Assembly (NCBI GenBank): GCA_029099685.1
Contig: JAQXOO010000003.1
Location: 1 to 34,747 of the forward strand
Length of the DNA: 34,747 nucleotides
Origin: Clostridia bacterium
GTDB taxonomy: Bacteria; Bacillota; Clostridia; Oscillospirales; Butyricicoccaceae
Reading direction: 5' to 3'
Below the pieces are notes generated by a model. It was not told the DNA's origin. It saw nothing but the letters and a program-made list of their open reading frames with translations, and made no database searches. Shown piece after piece: positions 25,214 through 32,508 of the stretch. Position 1 is the stretch's first letter. The number at the start of each line of letters is the position of its first letter. A program made the position numbers and the translations under genes.

Positions 25214-26071
25214 TCAGCCCTTTTCCGCGTCCCGGTGGCGCAGGGTCACGTTCTGCCCCAGGCCCCGCAGCTCTTTGCACAGCCTGCGGCTGACGGACAC
25301 CGACCGGTGCCGGCCGCCGGTACACCCCACGGCGATGACCAGGGAGGTCTTGCCCTCTGCCAGATACAGCGGCAGGGTAAAGGCCAGCAGGTCCCGCAGC
25401 TTGCCGATAAACACCTCTGCGTTGGGGTCGGAGAATACGTAGTCATAGACCGCGTCGGACAGGCCGGTCTGCTCTTTCAGTTCCGGGACATAATAGGGAT
25501 TTTTCAGAAAGCGGACATCAAACACCAGGTCCGCCTCGTGGGGGATGCCGTATTTGTAGCCAAAGGAGCACACGGTGATGACCATGGCGGCGCTGCCCTC
25601 CTCGCCGAACAGGCGGTGCAGGTGGCTTTTCAGCCCGGCGGCGGACAGGGCGGTGGTGTCGATGACAAAGGCCGCCCGGCGGCGCATGGGTTCCATCAGT
25701 TCCCGCTCCTGGGCCACTGCGGCCGCCAGCCCCAGGCCGTCCACATCCAGGGGATGCCGGCGGCGGCTGGCCTTTTGCCGGTTGATGAGCACCTCGTCGC
25801 TGCAGTCCAGGAACAAAATGCGGCACCGGCTGCCCGCCCGCTCCATGTCCTCCAGGGCGCGGAACAGGTAGGAATGGTCCCGGCCGCCCCGGATGTCCAC
25901 CACGAAGGCGACTTTTTTATTCTTTTCCGCGCTGCTGCCGAACAGCTCGGCAAACTGGGGGATGAGCTTCACCGGCATATTGTCGATGCAGTAGTAGCCG
26001 ATATCCTCCAGCACGTCCACAGTCACGCTTTTGCCCGCGCCGCTGAGGCCGGAAATGATGAGACAATCCAT
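25214..26071 (-). CDS. rapZ: RNase adapter RapZ / YvcJ nucleotide-binding protein
   Basis: A 285-residue protein with P-loop GLSGAGKS (8-15), followed by DVLEDIGYYCIDNMPVKLIP and VVDIRGG. The C-terminal domain contains FGYKYGIPHEADLVFDVRFL and IAVGCTGGRHRSV, the hallmark of the family. It binds and hydrolyses nucleotides. In E. coli RapZ senses glucosamine-6-phosphate and steers RNase E to GlmZ, while in Bacillus YvcJ affects competence. The exact role in this organism is not known, but with YvcK it points to amino-sugar control. The ATG at 26071 has an AAAAGGAG site. Confidence 0.95.
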   Translation of the reverse strand: MDCLIISGLSGAGKSVTVDVLEDIGYYCIDNMPVKLIPQFAELFGSSAEKNKKVAFVVDIRGGRDHSYLFRALEDMERAGSRCRILFLDCSDEVLINRQKASRRRHPLDVDGLGLAAAVAQERELMEPMRRRAAFVIDTTALSAAGLKSHLHRLFGEEGSAAMVITVCSFGYKYGIPHEADLVFDVRFLKNPYYVPELKEQTGLSDAVYDYVFSDPNAEVFIGKLRDLLAFTLPLYLAEGKTSLVIAVGCTGGRHRSVSVSRRLCKELRGLGQNVTLRHRDAEKG

Positions 26072-26089
26072 GGTTCTGCTCCTTTTTCT

Positions 26090-26860
26090 TTAAAAAATGC
26101 TCCGAACGAGCATCAGGATCACGCTGCAGTATTCCCGCAGGTACACGCTGGGGATGAGCCAGGCCCGGGGTACCGGAGCGCTTAGGGTCTGGAGCTCTCC
26201 CAGCCCGGCTTTTTTCGCCAGCAATTCCCCCCGGAACAGGTGGAAATCGTTGCTCACCAGCGCCACCGGGCCGGGAAGGTCCTCTTTTTCGAGAATTTCC
26301 GCGGAATATTCCAGATTCTGAACGGTGTTGGACGCCTGCTCCTCCAGATAAATGCGTCCGGGGTCAATGCCCCGTCCGGTGAGCCAGTCGGCCATGGCCC
26401 GGGCCTCGGTGCAGGTCTCGTGGGGGCCCTGTCCGCCGGTGACCACGGCGCAGGCCCCGGGGTGGGCGTTTAAATACGCCAGCGTCACCTCCAGCCGGGC
26501 GGTGAGGATGGCCGAAGGCGTGTCGCCGTGCAGTCCCGCGCCCAGCACGATGAGGGTGTTGGCGTCGGGCGCTTCGGTTCCCCCCGCGTGGGCCACGATG
26601 AGGCCCTCAATAATCAGAAAGGAGATCAAAAAGGCCAGGATCAGTGTAAAGGTAATTCTCTTTACAATCTTTGCGATTTTTCGGGTTTTCGGACTTTCCG
26701 ATCTGCTAAAATGCATCAGGGCCAGCAGCCAGGCCGCCAGCATTGTAAAGCCGCCAGCGGCGCACACCAAAAAGCCGAAGCTGGTGTACAGGTCGCCTGC
26801 AAGAAACAGCAGCACGCCCGCCAGAGCGGTGAAAAGGACGGATCTCGGGATGTTTTTCAT
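26090..26860 (-). CDS. YdcF/SanA family (DUF218) membrane protein
   Basis: A 256-residue protein with three hydrophobic segments in the first 90 residues (about 7-25, 30-50 and 70-90) and a DUF218 domain after that. The domain begins TLIVLGAGLHGDTPSAIL, continues with VVTGGQGPHETCTEA and ASNTVQNLEYSAEIL and then SNDFHLFR. ElyC/SanA/YdcF members influence envelope precursor or lipid-carrier metabolism and vancomycin sensitivity; the reaction is not established. Its place between murB and rapZ (18-base gaps on both sides) supports a role in cell-envelope assembly. Confidence 0.88.
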   Translation of the reverse strand: MKNIPRSVLFTALAGVLLFLAGDLYTSFGFLVCAAGGFTMLAAWLLALMHFSRSESPKTRKIAKIVKRITFTLILAFLISFLIIEGLIVAHAGGTEAPDANTLIVLGAGLHGDTPSAILTARLEVTLAYLNAHPGACAVVTGGQGPHETCTEARAMADWLTGRGIDPGRIYLEEQASNTVQNLEYSAEILEKEDLPGPVALVSNDFHLFRGELLAKKAGLGELQTLSAPVPRAWLIPSVYLREYCSVILMLVRSIF

Positions 26861-26878
26861 ATTCCTTGCGGCTCCTTA

Positions 26879-27781
26879 TCAGCGGAGAATCTTCACTTCC
26901 GGCTCCAGGCGCACGCCGAACTGCTCATAGACCCGGTCGGACACGGCCTGCATCAGGGCCAGGATGTCGGCACAGGTAGCACCGCCCCGGTTGATGACGA
27001 ACCCGGCGTGCTTTTCGCTCACCTGGGCGCCGCCCACGGTAAAGCCCTTCAATCCGGCGTCCTCAATGAGCTTTCCGGCAAAGCAGCCCTCGGGCCGTTT
27101 GAAGGTACTGCCTGCCGAGGGCCATTCCAGAGGCTGTTTGTCCCGGCGGCGCCGGGCGTAGTCCGCCATCTCGGCGTGGATCTGGTCCGGATCGCCGGGC
27201 TGCAGGCAGAAGGTGGCCTCGGCGCACACCCAGCCGTGCTCTTCGGCGTAGATGCTGCGGCGGTAGCTCAGGCGGTGCTCCTCCGCCGTCAGCGTCCGGA
27301 CGCCCTCGGGGGTGATGCACCGGGAGGAGACCAGCACGTCGGCGATCTGGCCGCCGTAGGCGCCGGCGTTCATCACCACCGCGCCGCCCACCGTTCCCGG
27401 GATGCCCTGGGCAAAGGCCAGCCCGGCCAGGCCGCGCCCGGCGGCTTCCGTACTGAGGCGGGCCAGGGTGCAGCCGGCGGGCACAGTGACCGTGCGGCCG
27501 TCCTGGTGCCAGCGGGCCGGGCCCTCCGGCGCCCGGATCACCAGGCCGTCATAGCCTTCGTCGGGGACCAGCAGGTTGCTTCCATTTCCGATGACCGCCC
27601 ATTTCAGATCATGTCCCAGGGCGAACACCAGCAGGGCGATGAGCTGGTACGTGTCCCGGGGCAGGGCAAACAGGCGGGCCGGGCCGCCCACCCGGAAGGT
27701 GGTGTGGTCCCGCAGGGGCTCGTTTTCCCGCAGGACAATGCCCTCGCTCTTGGCGAAATCAAGGAGTTTCTGACAGGTCAT
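26879..27781 (-). CDS. murB: UDP-N-acetylmuramate dehydrogenase
   Basis: A 300-residue FAD enzyme that reduces UDP-GlcNAc-enolpyruvate to UDP-MurNAc. FAD-binding stretches are TTFRVGGPARL and VIGNGSNLLVPDEGYDGLVI, followed by GIPGTVGGAVVMNAGAYGG and YRRSIYAEE. The catalytic Ser lies in AGSTFKRPEG and the C-terminal acid in LEPEVKIL. This is the short type II form usual in Firmicutes. The ATG at 27781 has GAGGAGGC. It heads the probable murB-ydcF-rapZ-yvcK-whiA-dnaE-pcrA operon, which runs with gaps of 62 bases or fewer to 17167. Confidence 0.95.
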   Translation of the reverse strand: MTCQKLLDFAKSEGIVLRENEPLRDHTTFRVGGPARLFALPRDTYQLIALLVFALGHDLKWAVIGNGSNLLVPDEGYDGLVIRAPEGPARWHQDGRTVTVPAGCTLARLSTEAAGRGLAGLAFAQGIPGTVGGAVVMNAGAYGGQIADVLVSSRCITPEGVRTLTAEEHRLSYRRSIYAEEHGWVCAEATFCLQPGDPDQIHAEMADYARRRRDKQPLEWPSAGSTFKRPEGCFAGKLIEDAGLKGFTVGGAQVSEKHAGFVINRGGATCADILALMQAVSDRVYEQFGVRLEPEVKILR

Positions 27782-27816
27782 GGCTGCCTCCTCTGGGATG
27801 ATTTTTGTTACATTCC

Positions 27817-27825
27817 ATCATAGCA
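27817..27825 (-). promoter_or_regulatory. Predicted extended -10 promoter of the murB operon
   Basis: On the minus strand, TGCTATGAT (27825 to 27817) combines a TG extension with a good -10. No convincing -35 is seen 17 bases upstream, as is common for extended -10 promoters. It lies between the GNAT gene terminator and the murB start. Confidence 0.5.
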
Positions 27826-27860
27826 CATTCTCGCCGGTTTTGGAACAGAAAATACAAAAA

Positions 27861-27892
27861 AACAGCGGAAGGCGGCGGGGCCTTCCGCTGTT
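27861..27892 (-). terminator. Intrinsic terminator of the gdh-sda-GNAT operon
   Basis: A 12-bp stem (27861-27872 with 27881-27892) with an 8-base GC-rich loop, followed on the minus strand by a run of T's (27855-27860 and beyond). It begins two bases after the GNAT stop codon. Confidence 0.9.
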
Positions 27893-27894
27893 GT

Positions 27895-28377
27895 TCACTT
27901 GCGGATCAGGTTCTGATAAATGGCCGGGTGGCTGCCGGGGATGGCCATGGCGCCCACGGTTTTTTCATAGAAGGCCGCCGCCTCGTCCGCCCAGCCGATG
28001 ATGGCATAGGCGTAGCCCATCTCCCACATGGAGTGCAGGCAGGACAGCAGAAGCCCGGTGCCCACGCCCCCTTCCCTGCAGTCCGGGGCCACGCCGATGG
28101 GGCCGAAATAGTCCTTTCCGGTGGCCTCAAAGCAGGCAAAGCCGATGACCTGTTGATCCTTTACCGCCACATAGCAGGTGGAGGGCACGGTGGAAAGGGC
28201 CGCCTCGCATTCGTGCATCCAGCCGTCGCCGAAGTGCTCTTTTACAAAGGCCAGCACACGGCCCCGGTCGGGGGCGATGACCCGTTTGACCATCACGCCC
28301 CGGGCGCGCAGCCCTGCCAGCACCGGCTCCTTGGGCGGCAAGTCCCACAGCTTTACAAGCAGGTCCTGTGCAGGCAT
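27895..28377 (-). CDS. GNAT family N-acetyltransferase
   Basis: A 160-residue acetyltransferase. The acetyl-CoA-binding motif A reads VAPDCREGGVGTGLLLSCL, with the R-x-x-G-x-G/A-type loop REGGVG. It is preceded by a beta strand pair around YVAVKDQQVIGFACFE and followed by YAYAIIGWADEAAAFYEKTV, typical of GNAT motif B. The acetyl acceptor is unknown. The ATG at 28377 shares one base with the sdaAA stop (TGATG), so translation is tightly coupled to the serine dehydratase. It may modify an enzyme or a metabolite of that pathway; this is inference. It is the last gene before the operon terminator. Confidence 0.85.
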   Translation of the reverse strand: MPAQDLLVKLWDLPPKEPVLAGLRARGVMVKRVIAPDRGRVLAFVKEHFGDGWMHECEAALSTVPSTCYVAVKDQQVIGFACFEATGKDYFGPIGVAPDCREGGVGTGLLLSCLHSMWEMGYAYAIIGWADEAAAFYEKTVGAMAIPGSHPAIYQNLIRK

Positions 28378-29246
28378 CAGAACAGCCTCCTTTTGGCGGC
28401 CAGACCGGTGGGTGTGGCAGCCAGGCCGCCCTCTGCGGTCTCGCGGATGCAGGCGGGCATGGCGCAGCCGATCTGGTACATGGCGTCGATGACCTCGTCC
28501 AGGGGGACAAAGCTGCGGATGCCCGCAAGGGCCATGTCGGCGGCGGCAACCGCCATCACCGCATATACGCCGTTTCTTTTGACGCAGGGCACCTCCACCA
28601 GGCCCGCCACCGGGTCGCAGGCCAGGCCCAGGGTGTTTTTCAGCGCCAGCGCGGCCGCGTCGGCGCACTGCTGGGGCGAACCGCCCATCACCTCTGTCAG
28701 CGCCGCGGCCGCCATGGCCGCCGCGGTGCCGCACTCTGCCTGGCAGCCGCCCGCCGCGCCGGAGATGGTAGCTCTTGTTGCCACCACGCCGCCGACGCCC
28801 GAGGCGGTCAGCAGCCCGTAGACCGCCTCCCGGTCGGAAAACCCATATTCCTCCTGAGCGGCGATGAGCACGCCGGGGACGATGCCCGCCGCGCCGGCGG
28901 TAGGACAGGCCACCACCACGCCCATGGCGGCATTGTAGCCGCTGGTGCCCAGGGCATAGGCCACCGCCTTTGCCTCCAGAGAGCCCAGCAGGCTCTTATG
29001 GTTGCGCAGATGGTTGTAATACTGGGCCGCGTCGCCGCCGGTCAGGCCGCTCACCGACTTCATATCGCTGGCGATGCCCGACATGGCGGCGTTTTTCATC
29101 ACCTCATAGGTGTGCAGGGCCCGGTCCAGGATCTGCTCCTGGCTTTGGCCGGAGTCGCTCTGCTCCTCCCGCAGGACCACCTGCCAGATGGGCTGGCTGG
29201 TCTTTGCGGTCTCGTCCAGCAAGTAATCAATGCTTGGGATATCCAT
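28377..29246 (-). CDS. sdaAA: L-serine dehydratase, iron-sulfur-dependent, alpha subunit
   Basis: A 289-residue catalytic subunit that deaminates L-serine to pyruvate and ammonia with a 4Fe-4S cluster. The three cluster cysteines are in VACPTAGAAGIVPGV, LVEVPCVKRNGVY and GCAMPACIRETAEGG. The N-terminal MDIPSIDYLLDE and the SGLTGGDAAQ segment are family-typical. The ATG at 29246 has a GAGGAGG site and lies 12 bases after sdaAB. Oxygen sensitivity of this enzyme class fits an anaerobe. Confidence 0.95.
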   Translation of the reverse strand: MDIPSIDYLLDETAKTSQPIWQVVLREEQSDSGQSQEQILDRALHTYEVMKNAAMSGIASDMKSVSGLTGGDAAQYYNHLRNHKSLLGSLEAKAVAYALGTSGYNAAMGVVVACPTAGAAGIVPGVLIAAQEEYGFSDREAVYGLLTASGVGGVVATRATISGAAGGCQAECGTAAAMAAAALTEVMGGSPQQCADAAALALKNTLGLACDPVAGLVEVPCVKRNGVYAVMAVAAADMALAGIRSFVPLDEVIDAMYQIGCAMPACIRETAEGGLAATPTGLAAKRRLF

Positions 29247-29258
29247 TGTGCTTCCTCC

Positions 29259-29921
29259 TCAGAATCGCGGAATGACCACGGCTTCGCTGACGCTCTCCAC
29301 CGAGCGAAGTTGGTCCACGGTGGCCTCGTCCACGGGCACATCGGTCTCCACCACGGTGATGACGTCTCCCTCTCTCCGGGTCCGGGACAGGCGCAGGTTG
29401 CCGATATTGTAGCCGTTGGAGGACAGGATGTGGGCGATGCTGGCCAGCACGCCCGGGGAATCCCGGTGGAACAGGATGAGGGTGTCCTCCGTAAAGGTCA
29501 CCTGCACCGCCATGCCGTTGATCTCGGTGACGCGGATGGCGCCGCCGCCCACCGAGGCACCCTGCAGCCGCACCTTTTTATCCTTGGAGCTGGCCTCGAT
29601 GACCACGGTGTTGGGGTGCAGGCGTGGGTCCTCCTGGGTGAAGATCTCATAGGACAGGCCCCGGAATTCCGCCAGGCGGAGGCTCTCCCGGATCTTTTCA
29701 TTGTCGGTGCGGAAGCCCAGCAGTCCCCCGATCACCGCTTTGTCGGTGCCGTGTCCGTGATAGGTGTCCGCAAAGGAACCGTAAAAGGTGATCCTGGCGT
29801 GTTTCACATCATCGCCCAGCAGCATCCGGCACACCAGGCCGATGCGCACCGCGCCGGCGGTGTGGGAGGAGGACGGCCCGATGGTGATGGGGCCCATGAT
29901 ATCAAACAGTCCGATGCTCAT
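29259..29921 (-). CDS. sdaAB: L-serine dehydratase, iron-sulfur-dependent, beta subunit
   Basis: A 220-residue subunit partnering SdaAA. The N-terminal domain has FDIMGPITIGPSSSHTAGAV and FYGSFADTYHGHGTDKA. A C-terminal ACT domain from about residue 146 (LILFHRDSPGVLASIAHILS) probably binds serine. The ATG at 29921 has a GAAGGTG site and lies 18 bases after the dehydrogenase gene, so the two enzymes are very likely co-transcribed. Confidence 0.95.
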   Translation of the reverse strand: MSIGLFDIMGPITIGPSSSHTAGAVRIGLVCRMLLGDDVKHARITFYGSFADTYHGHGTDKAVIGGLLGFRTDNEKIRESLRLAEFRGLSYEIFTQEDPRLHPNTVVIEASSKDKKVRLQGASVGGGAIRVTEINGMAVQVTFTEDTLILFHRDSPGVLASIAHILSSNGYNIGNLRLSRTRREGDVITVVETDVPVDEATVDQLRSVESVSEAVVIPRF

Positions 29922-29939
29922 GTTGTATACACCTTCTTT

Positions 29940-31187
29940 TTAGGGGAAAATACCGCGGATGCGCTTGGCGTCGCAGACCTTCTCCAGTGCGATCACATAG
30001 GAAGCCATCCGCAGCGAGACGCCCAGACGCACGGCAGCCTCCCAGACCTGGTCAAAGGTCTTGAGGATGATGTTTTTCATCATCCGGTCCACCTCGTACT
30101 GTTCCCAGATGAGGGACTGCACGTTCTGGACCCGCTCAAAATAATCCACGATGACGCCGCCCGCCGTGGCCACCAGATCGGGGATGATGGTGACCTCCCG
30201 GGCTTCCAGGGCGTCGCCGGCGCCGGAGGTGATCTGGGCGTTGCCGCACTCCAGCACCATCTGAGTCTGAAGATCGCCGGCGTTTTCCTCGGTGACGGAG
30301 GCCTGCACGGTGCACAGCGCCAGCACGGTGCAGGGGGTCTCCAGCACCTGGCAGCAGGACACGTGGCGGACGCCGGGCGCCTGGTAGTCGCACAGGCTGC
30401 CGCCCTTCTCCTTGAACTCCAGGATGGCGGACACATCCAGCCCCTCCTCCCGGAGGATGCCGCCGGAGGCGTCGGACAGGGCCACCAGGCGGATGCCGGT
30501 CTCATACATGGCCCGGACGGCGCTGCGGCCCACATGGCCCAGCCCGGCCACGGCGGCAGTGCAGCGGTCCTGGGGGACCCGAAGGCGCTTCATGGCTTCC
30601 CGCAGAACATAGACGGCGCCCCGGCCGGTGGCCTCGGTGCGGCCCCGGCTGCCGCCCAGTTCCACCGGTTTTCCGGTGACGATGCCGGGGATGGCCTTGC
30701 CGGCCATCATGCTGTAGGTATCCATGATCCAGCCCATGATGGTCTCATCCGTGCCCACGTCGGGAGCGGGGATATCCACGTCCGGACCGATGATGGGCAG
30801 GATCATGGCGGTATAGCGCCGGGTCAGGCGCACCAGCTCTCCGTGGCTCAGCCTGGCGGGGTCCACGCTGACGCCCCCCTTTGCCCCGCCGAAGGGCAGG
30901 CCCGCCAGGGTGCATTTCAGCGTCATCAGGCCCGCCAGGCCCCGCATACTGTCGTGGTCTACCGTGGGGTGGAACCGGACGCCCCCCTTATAGGGTCCCA
31001 GCAGGCTGGAGTGCTGCACCCGGTAGCCCTGGAACACGGTGACTGTACCGTCGTCCATCTCCACGGGCACCGAGACGATCATCTCCCGCTCCGGGAACTT
31101 GGCAAACTCGTACTGGGTGCGGTCCAGCTTCAGAATGGCGGCCGCCCGGTCCACCATGGTGGTGAAGTTCTCGTAGATGCCGTCCAT
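29940..31187 (-). CDS. Glutamate dehydrogenase-like (Glu/Leu/Phe/Val family) enzyme with altered substrate pocket
   Basis: A 415-residue oxidoreductase of the glutamate dehydrogenase family, which interconverts an amino acid with a 2-oxo acid and ammonia using NAD(P). Catalytic residues by Clostridium symbiosum numbering are present: Lys89 as Lys67 (GPYKGGVRF), Lys113 as Lys91, Lys125 as Lys103 (PFGGAKGG) and Asp165 as Asp143 (PAPDVGTD). The Rossmann loop is AGLGHVGRSA. Some usually conserved parts differ. The residue matching Ser380, which holds the glutamate side-chain carboxylate, is Asp348 (GGVIVDYFERVQN). The Asn of NAGGV is Thr341, and the usual PAALENQIT region reads ALCTVQASVT. Glutamate may therefore not be the substrate. 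It is the first gene of the sda operon, with AGAGGAG ahead of the ATG. Confidence 0.8.
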   Translation of the reverse strand: MDGIYENFTTMVDRAAAILKLDRTQYEFAKFPEREMIVSVPVEMDDGTVTVFQGYRVQHSSLLGPYKGGVRFHPTVDHDSMRGLAGLMTLKCTLAGLPFGGAKGGVSVDPARLSHGELVRLTRRYTAMILPIIGPDVDIPAPDVGTDETIMGWIMDTYSMMAGKAIPGIVTGKPVELGGSRGRTEATGRGAVYVLREAMKRLRVPQDRCTAAVAGLGHVGRSAVRAMYETGIRLVALSDASGGILREEGLDVSAILEFKEKGGSLCDYQAPGVRHVSCCQVLETPCTVLALCTVQASVTEENAGDLQTQMVLECGNAQITSGAGDALEAREVTIIPDLVATAGGVIVDYFERVQNVQSLIWEQYEVDRMMKNIILKTFDQVWEAAVRLGVSLRMASYVIALEKVCDAKRIRGIFP

Positions 31188-31287
31188 GGCATCATCTCCT
31201 CTCTCTTTTGCACAAAATTTATACCCATTTTATATGTATTCTGCTGTTTTCCGGCAGTTTTTTCTTCTGCGGCAAATTTCTTTTTTC

Positions 31288-31293
31288 ATTATA
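31288..31293 (-). promoter_or_regulatory. Possible -10 element upstream of the dehydrogenase-sda operon
   Basis: A consensus TATAAT on the minus strand directly after the terminator of the upstream gene, about 100 bases before the ATG at 31187. A -35 at the right distance would fall inside the terminator stem and is poor, so the call is weak. Other AT-rich candidates lie at 31210-31240. Confidence 0.3.
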
Positions 31294-31301
31294 GCAAAAA
31301 A

Positions 31302-31328
31302 GACGCCTCCGGCACAGCCGAAAGCGTC
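31302..31328 (-). terminator. Intrinsic terminator after the two-TM protein gene
   Basis: A 12-bp stem including two G-T pairs (31302-31313 with 31317-31328), a 3-base loop, and six T's on the minus strand (31296-31301). Confidence 0.85.
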
Positions 31329-31404
31329 AGTCGTTTTTTACAAAATTATATATCTGCATTTGTGCAGTTTGCGCAGGTGCAAGCCAAAAAGGGACGTTGT
31401 CTCT

Positions 31405-32421
31405 TCAGCGGTAATTCTCGTTGAGAAACAGAGGCTTGACAGCCACCACTTCGTCATACTCGTCCTGCTCCACCTGCACATCCCGGTTGAGGGTCTTCAG
31501 CTCCTCCTTGACCACATCCAGCGCCTGGGCGCAGGTCTGGGCGCGGCCCTCCTCCACCGTCCGCAGCATCCGCTGCAGCACAATGGGATGGGCATACCGG
31601 GCAGGGGTGGGAAAATTGGGATAATCCTTCAGATAATCCTCCATATCCGCCAGCGCCCTGTCCGCCCGGGAGAGAATGGCCTTTTTGTTGTTGCGGGCGG
31701 TGGGCAGCACGCTCAGGCCCGAAAACATGAAGATGGCCGCGAAGCCAAACAGCGCCACATAGGGAGCGAAGCTGTCCATACCGTAGCGCACAATGGACCC
31801 GATGCCGAATACCAGGGCGATGATGCCCATCAGGGTGATGACCATGGCGATCCACCGGTAGGCCGGGTTGGACTGCAGAAAGGCGCGCTTGCGCTGGTTG
31901 GCCTGGCTCAGCTCCAGCGTCTTCTGGGGCGCCCGCTGCAGATACTCCAGGCCGTCCTCCAGTTTGCGCCGGGCGCTCTGGGCGGCGTCGGTGAGCTGGG
32001 GCCGGGGACGCATGGCCCGTTCCCGTTCCCGGGCGGCAACCCTTTCAGCCGCCTCACGGCTCATCAGCGGCAGACCGGGATGCTTCTGGCCGATATAGGC
32101 CAACATCTGATCCACCTGCTCCTCATACTTGAAGTTGCACTGCTTTTCGCTGCCGTCATCATATTCCACCACCAGATACGCCATGGAGGCGAACATCCCC
32201 TTCCCGGAAAAGCCGCCCTTGCTCATGGCCACGCGTTTGAACACGCGCTGTACGCTGGTAAACGGTACGTAGTACCGTCGGTCGATATAAAAGCTGTTAA
32301 GGTAGAGGGCTTTTTCGCCCACGCCGCAGGGGCCGAACCGCCGGCAGGCCTTTTTGTCTGCGGCCAGCGTCTCACGGTCAAGGCCCTCACGGCCCAGCTG
32401 TGCGGGTTTGAACAACATCAT
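31405..32421 (-). CDS. Uncharacterised protein with two transmembrane helices
   Basis: A 338-residue protein I cannot assign to a family. Residues about 25-112 look like a compact beta-rich, possibly PH-like soluble domain (EKALYLNSFYIDRRYYVPF, YLVVEYDDGSEKQCNFKYEE). Residues 120-185 are highly charged and helical, probably coiled coil. Two close hydrophobic helices lie at about 190-212 and 222-242, separated by a short charged turn, so both ends should face the cytoplasm. The C-terminal 90 residues are helical and charged. Ribosome binding is weak (GGGAGCAGGTG before the ATG at 32421). It follows cstA with an 87-base gap that holds a strong hairpin, and it ends at a clear terminator. Confidence 0.75.
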   Translation of the reverse strand: MMLFKPAQLGREGLDRETLAADKKACRRFGPCGVGEKALYLNSFYIDRRYYVPFTSVQRVFKRVAMSKGGFSGKGMFASMAYLVVEYDDGSEKQCNFKYEEQVDQMLAYIGQKHPGLPLMSREAAERVAARERERAMRPRPQLTDAAQSARRKLEDGLEYLQRAPQKTLELSQANQRKRAFLQSNPAYRWIAMVITLMGIIALVFGIGSIVRYGMDSFAPYVALFGFAAIFMFSGLSVLPTARNNKKAILSRADRALADMEDYLKDYPNFPTPARYAHPIVLQRMLRTVEEGRAQTCAQALDVVKEELKTLNRDVQVEQDEYDEVVAVKPLFLNENYR

Positions 32422-32453
32422 GTTTCACCTGCTCCCTTGGTTGATGGTAAGAC

Positions 32454-32487
32454 TCTGCCACCGGCCCGGAAAGGGGCCGGTGGCAGA
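32454..32487 (-). other. Perfect 14-bp hairpin between cstA and the two-TM protein gene
   Basis: Stem 32454-32467 pairs with 32474-32487 without mismatch; the loop is 6 bases. Neither strand has a T run after it, so it is unlikely to be a simple terminator. It may be an mRNA 3'-end stabiliser or processing site that sets different levels for cstA and the downstream gene. Confidence 0.75.
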
Positions 32488-32508
32488 CAGGATCCGTTGG
32501 GACGGAAC

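Noticed and set aside
28368-31424. Long open frame (1018 codons) on the + strand opposite the gdh-sda operon
   Set aside because: Same shadow-frame composition. The opposite strand encodes sdaAA, sdaAB and the dehydrogenase with intact motifs.
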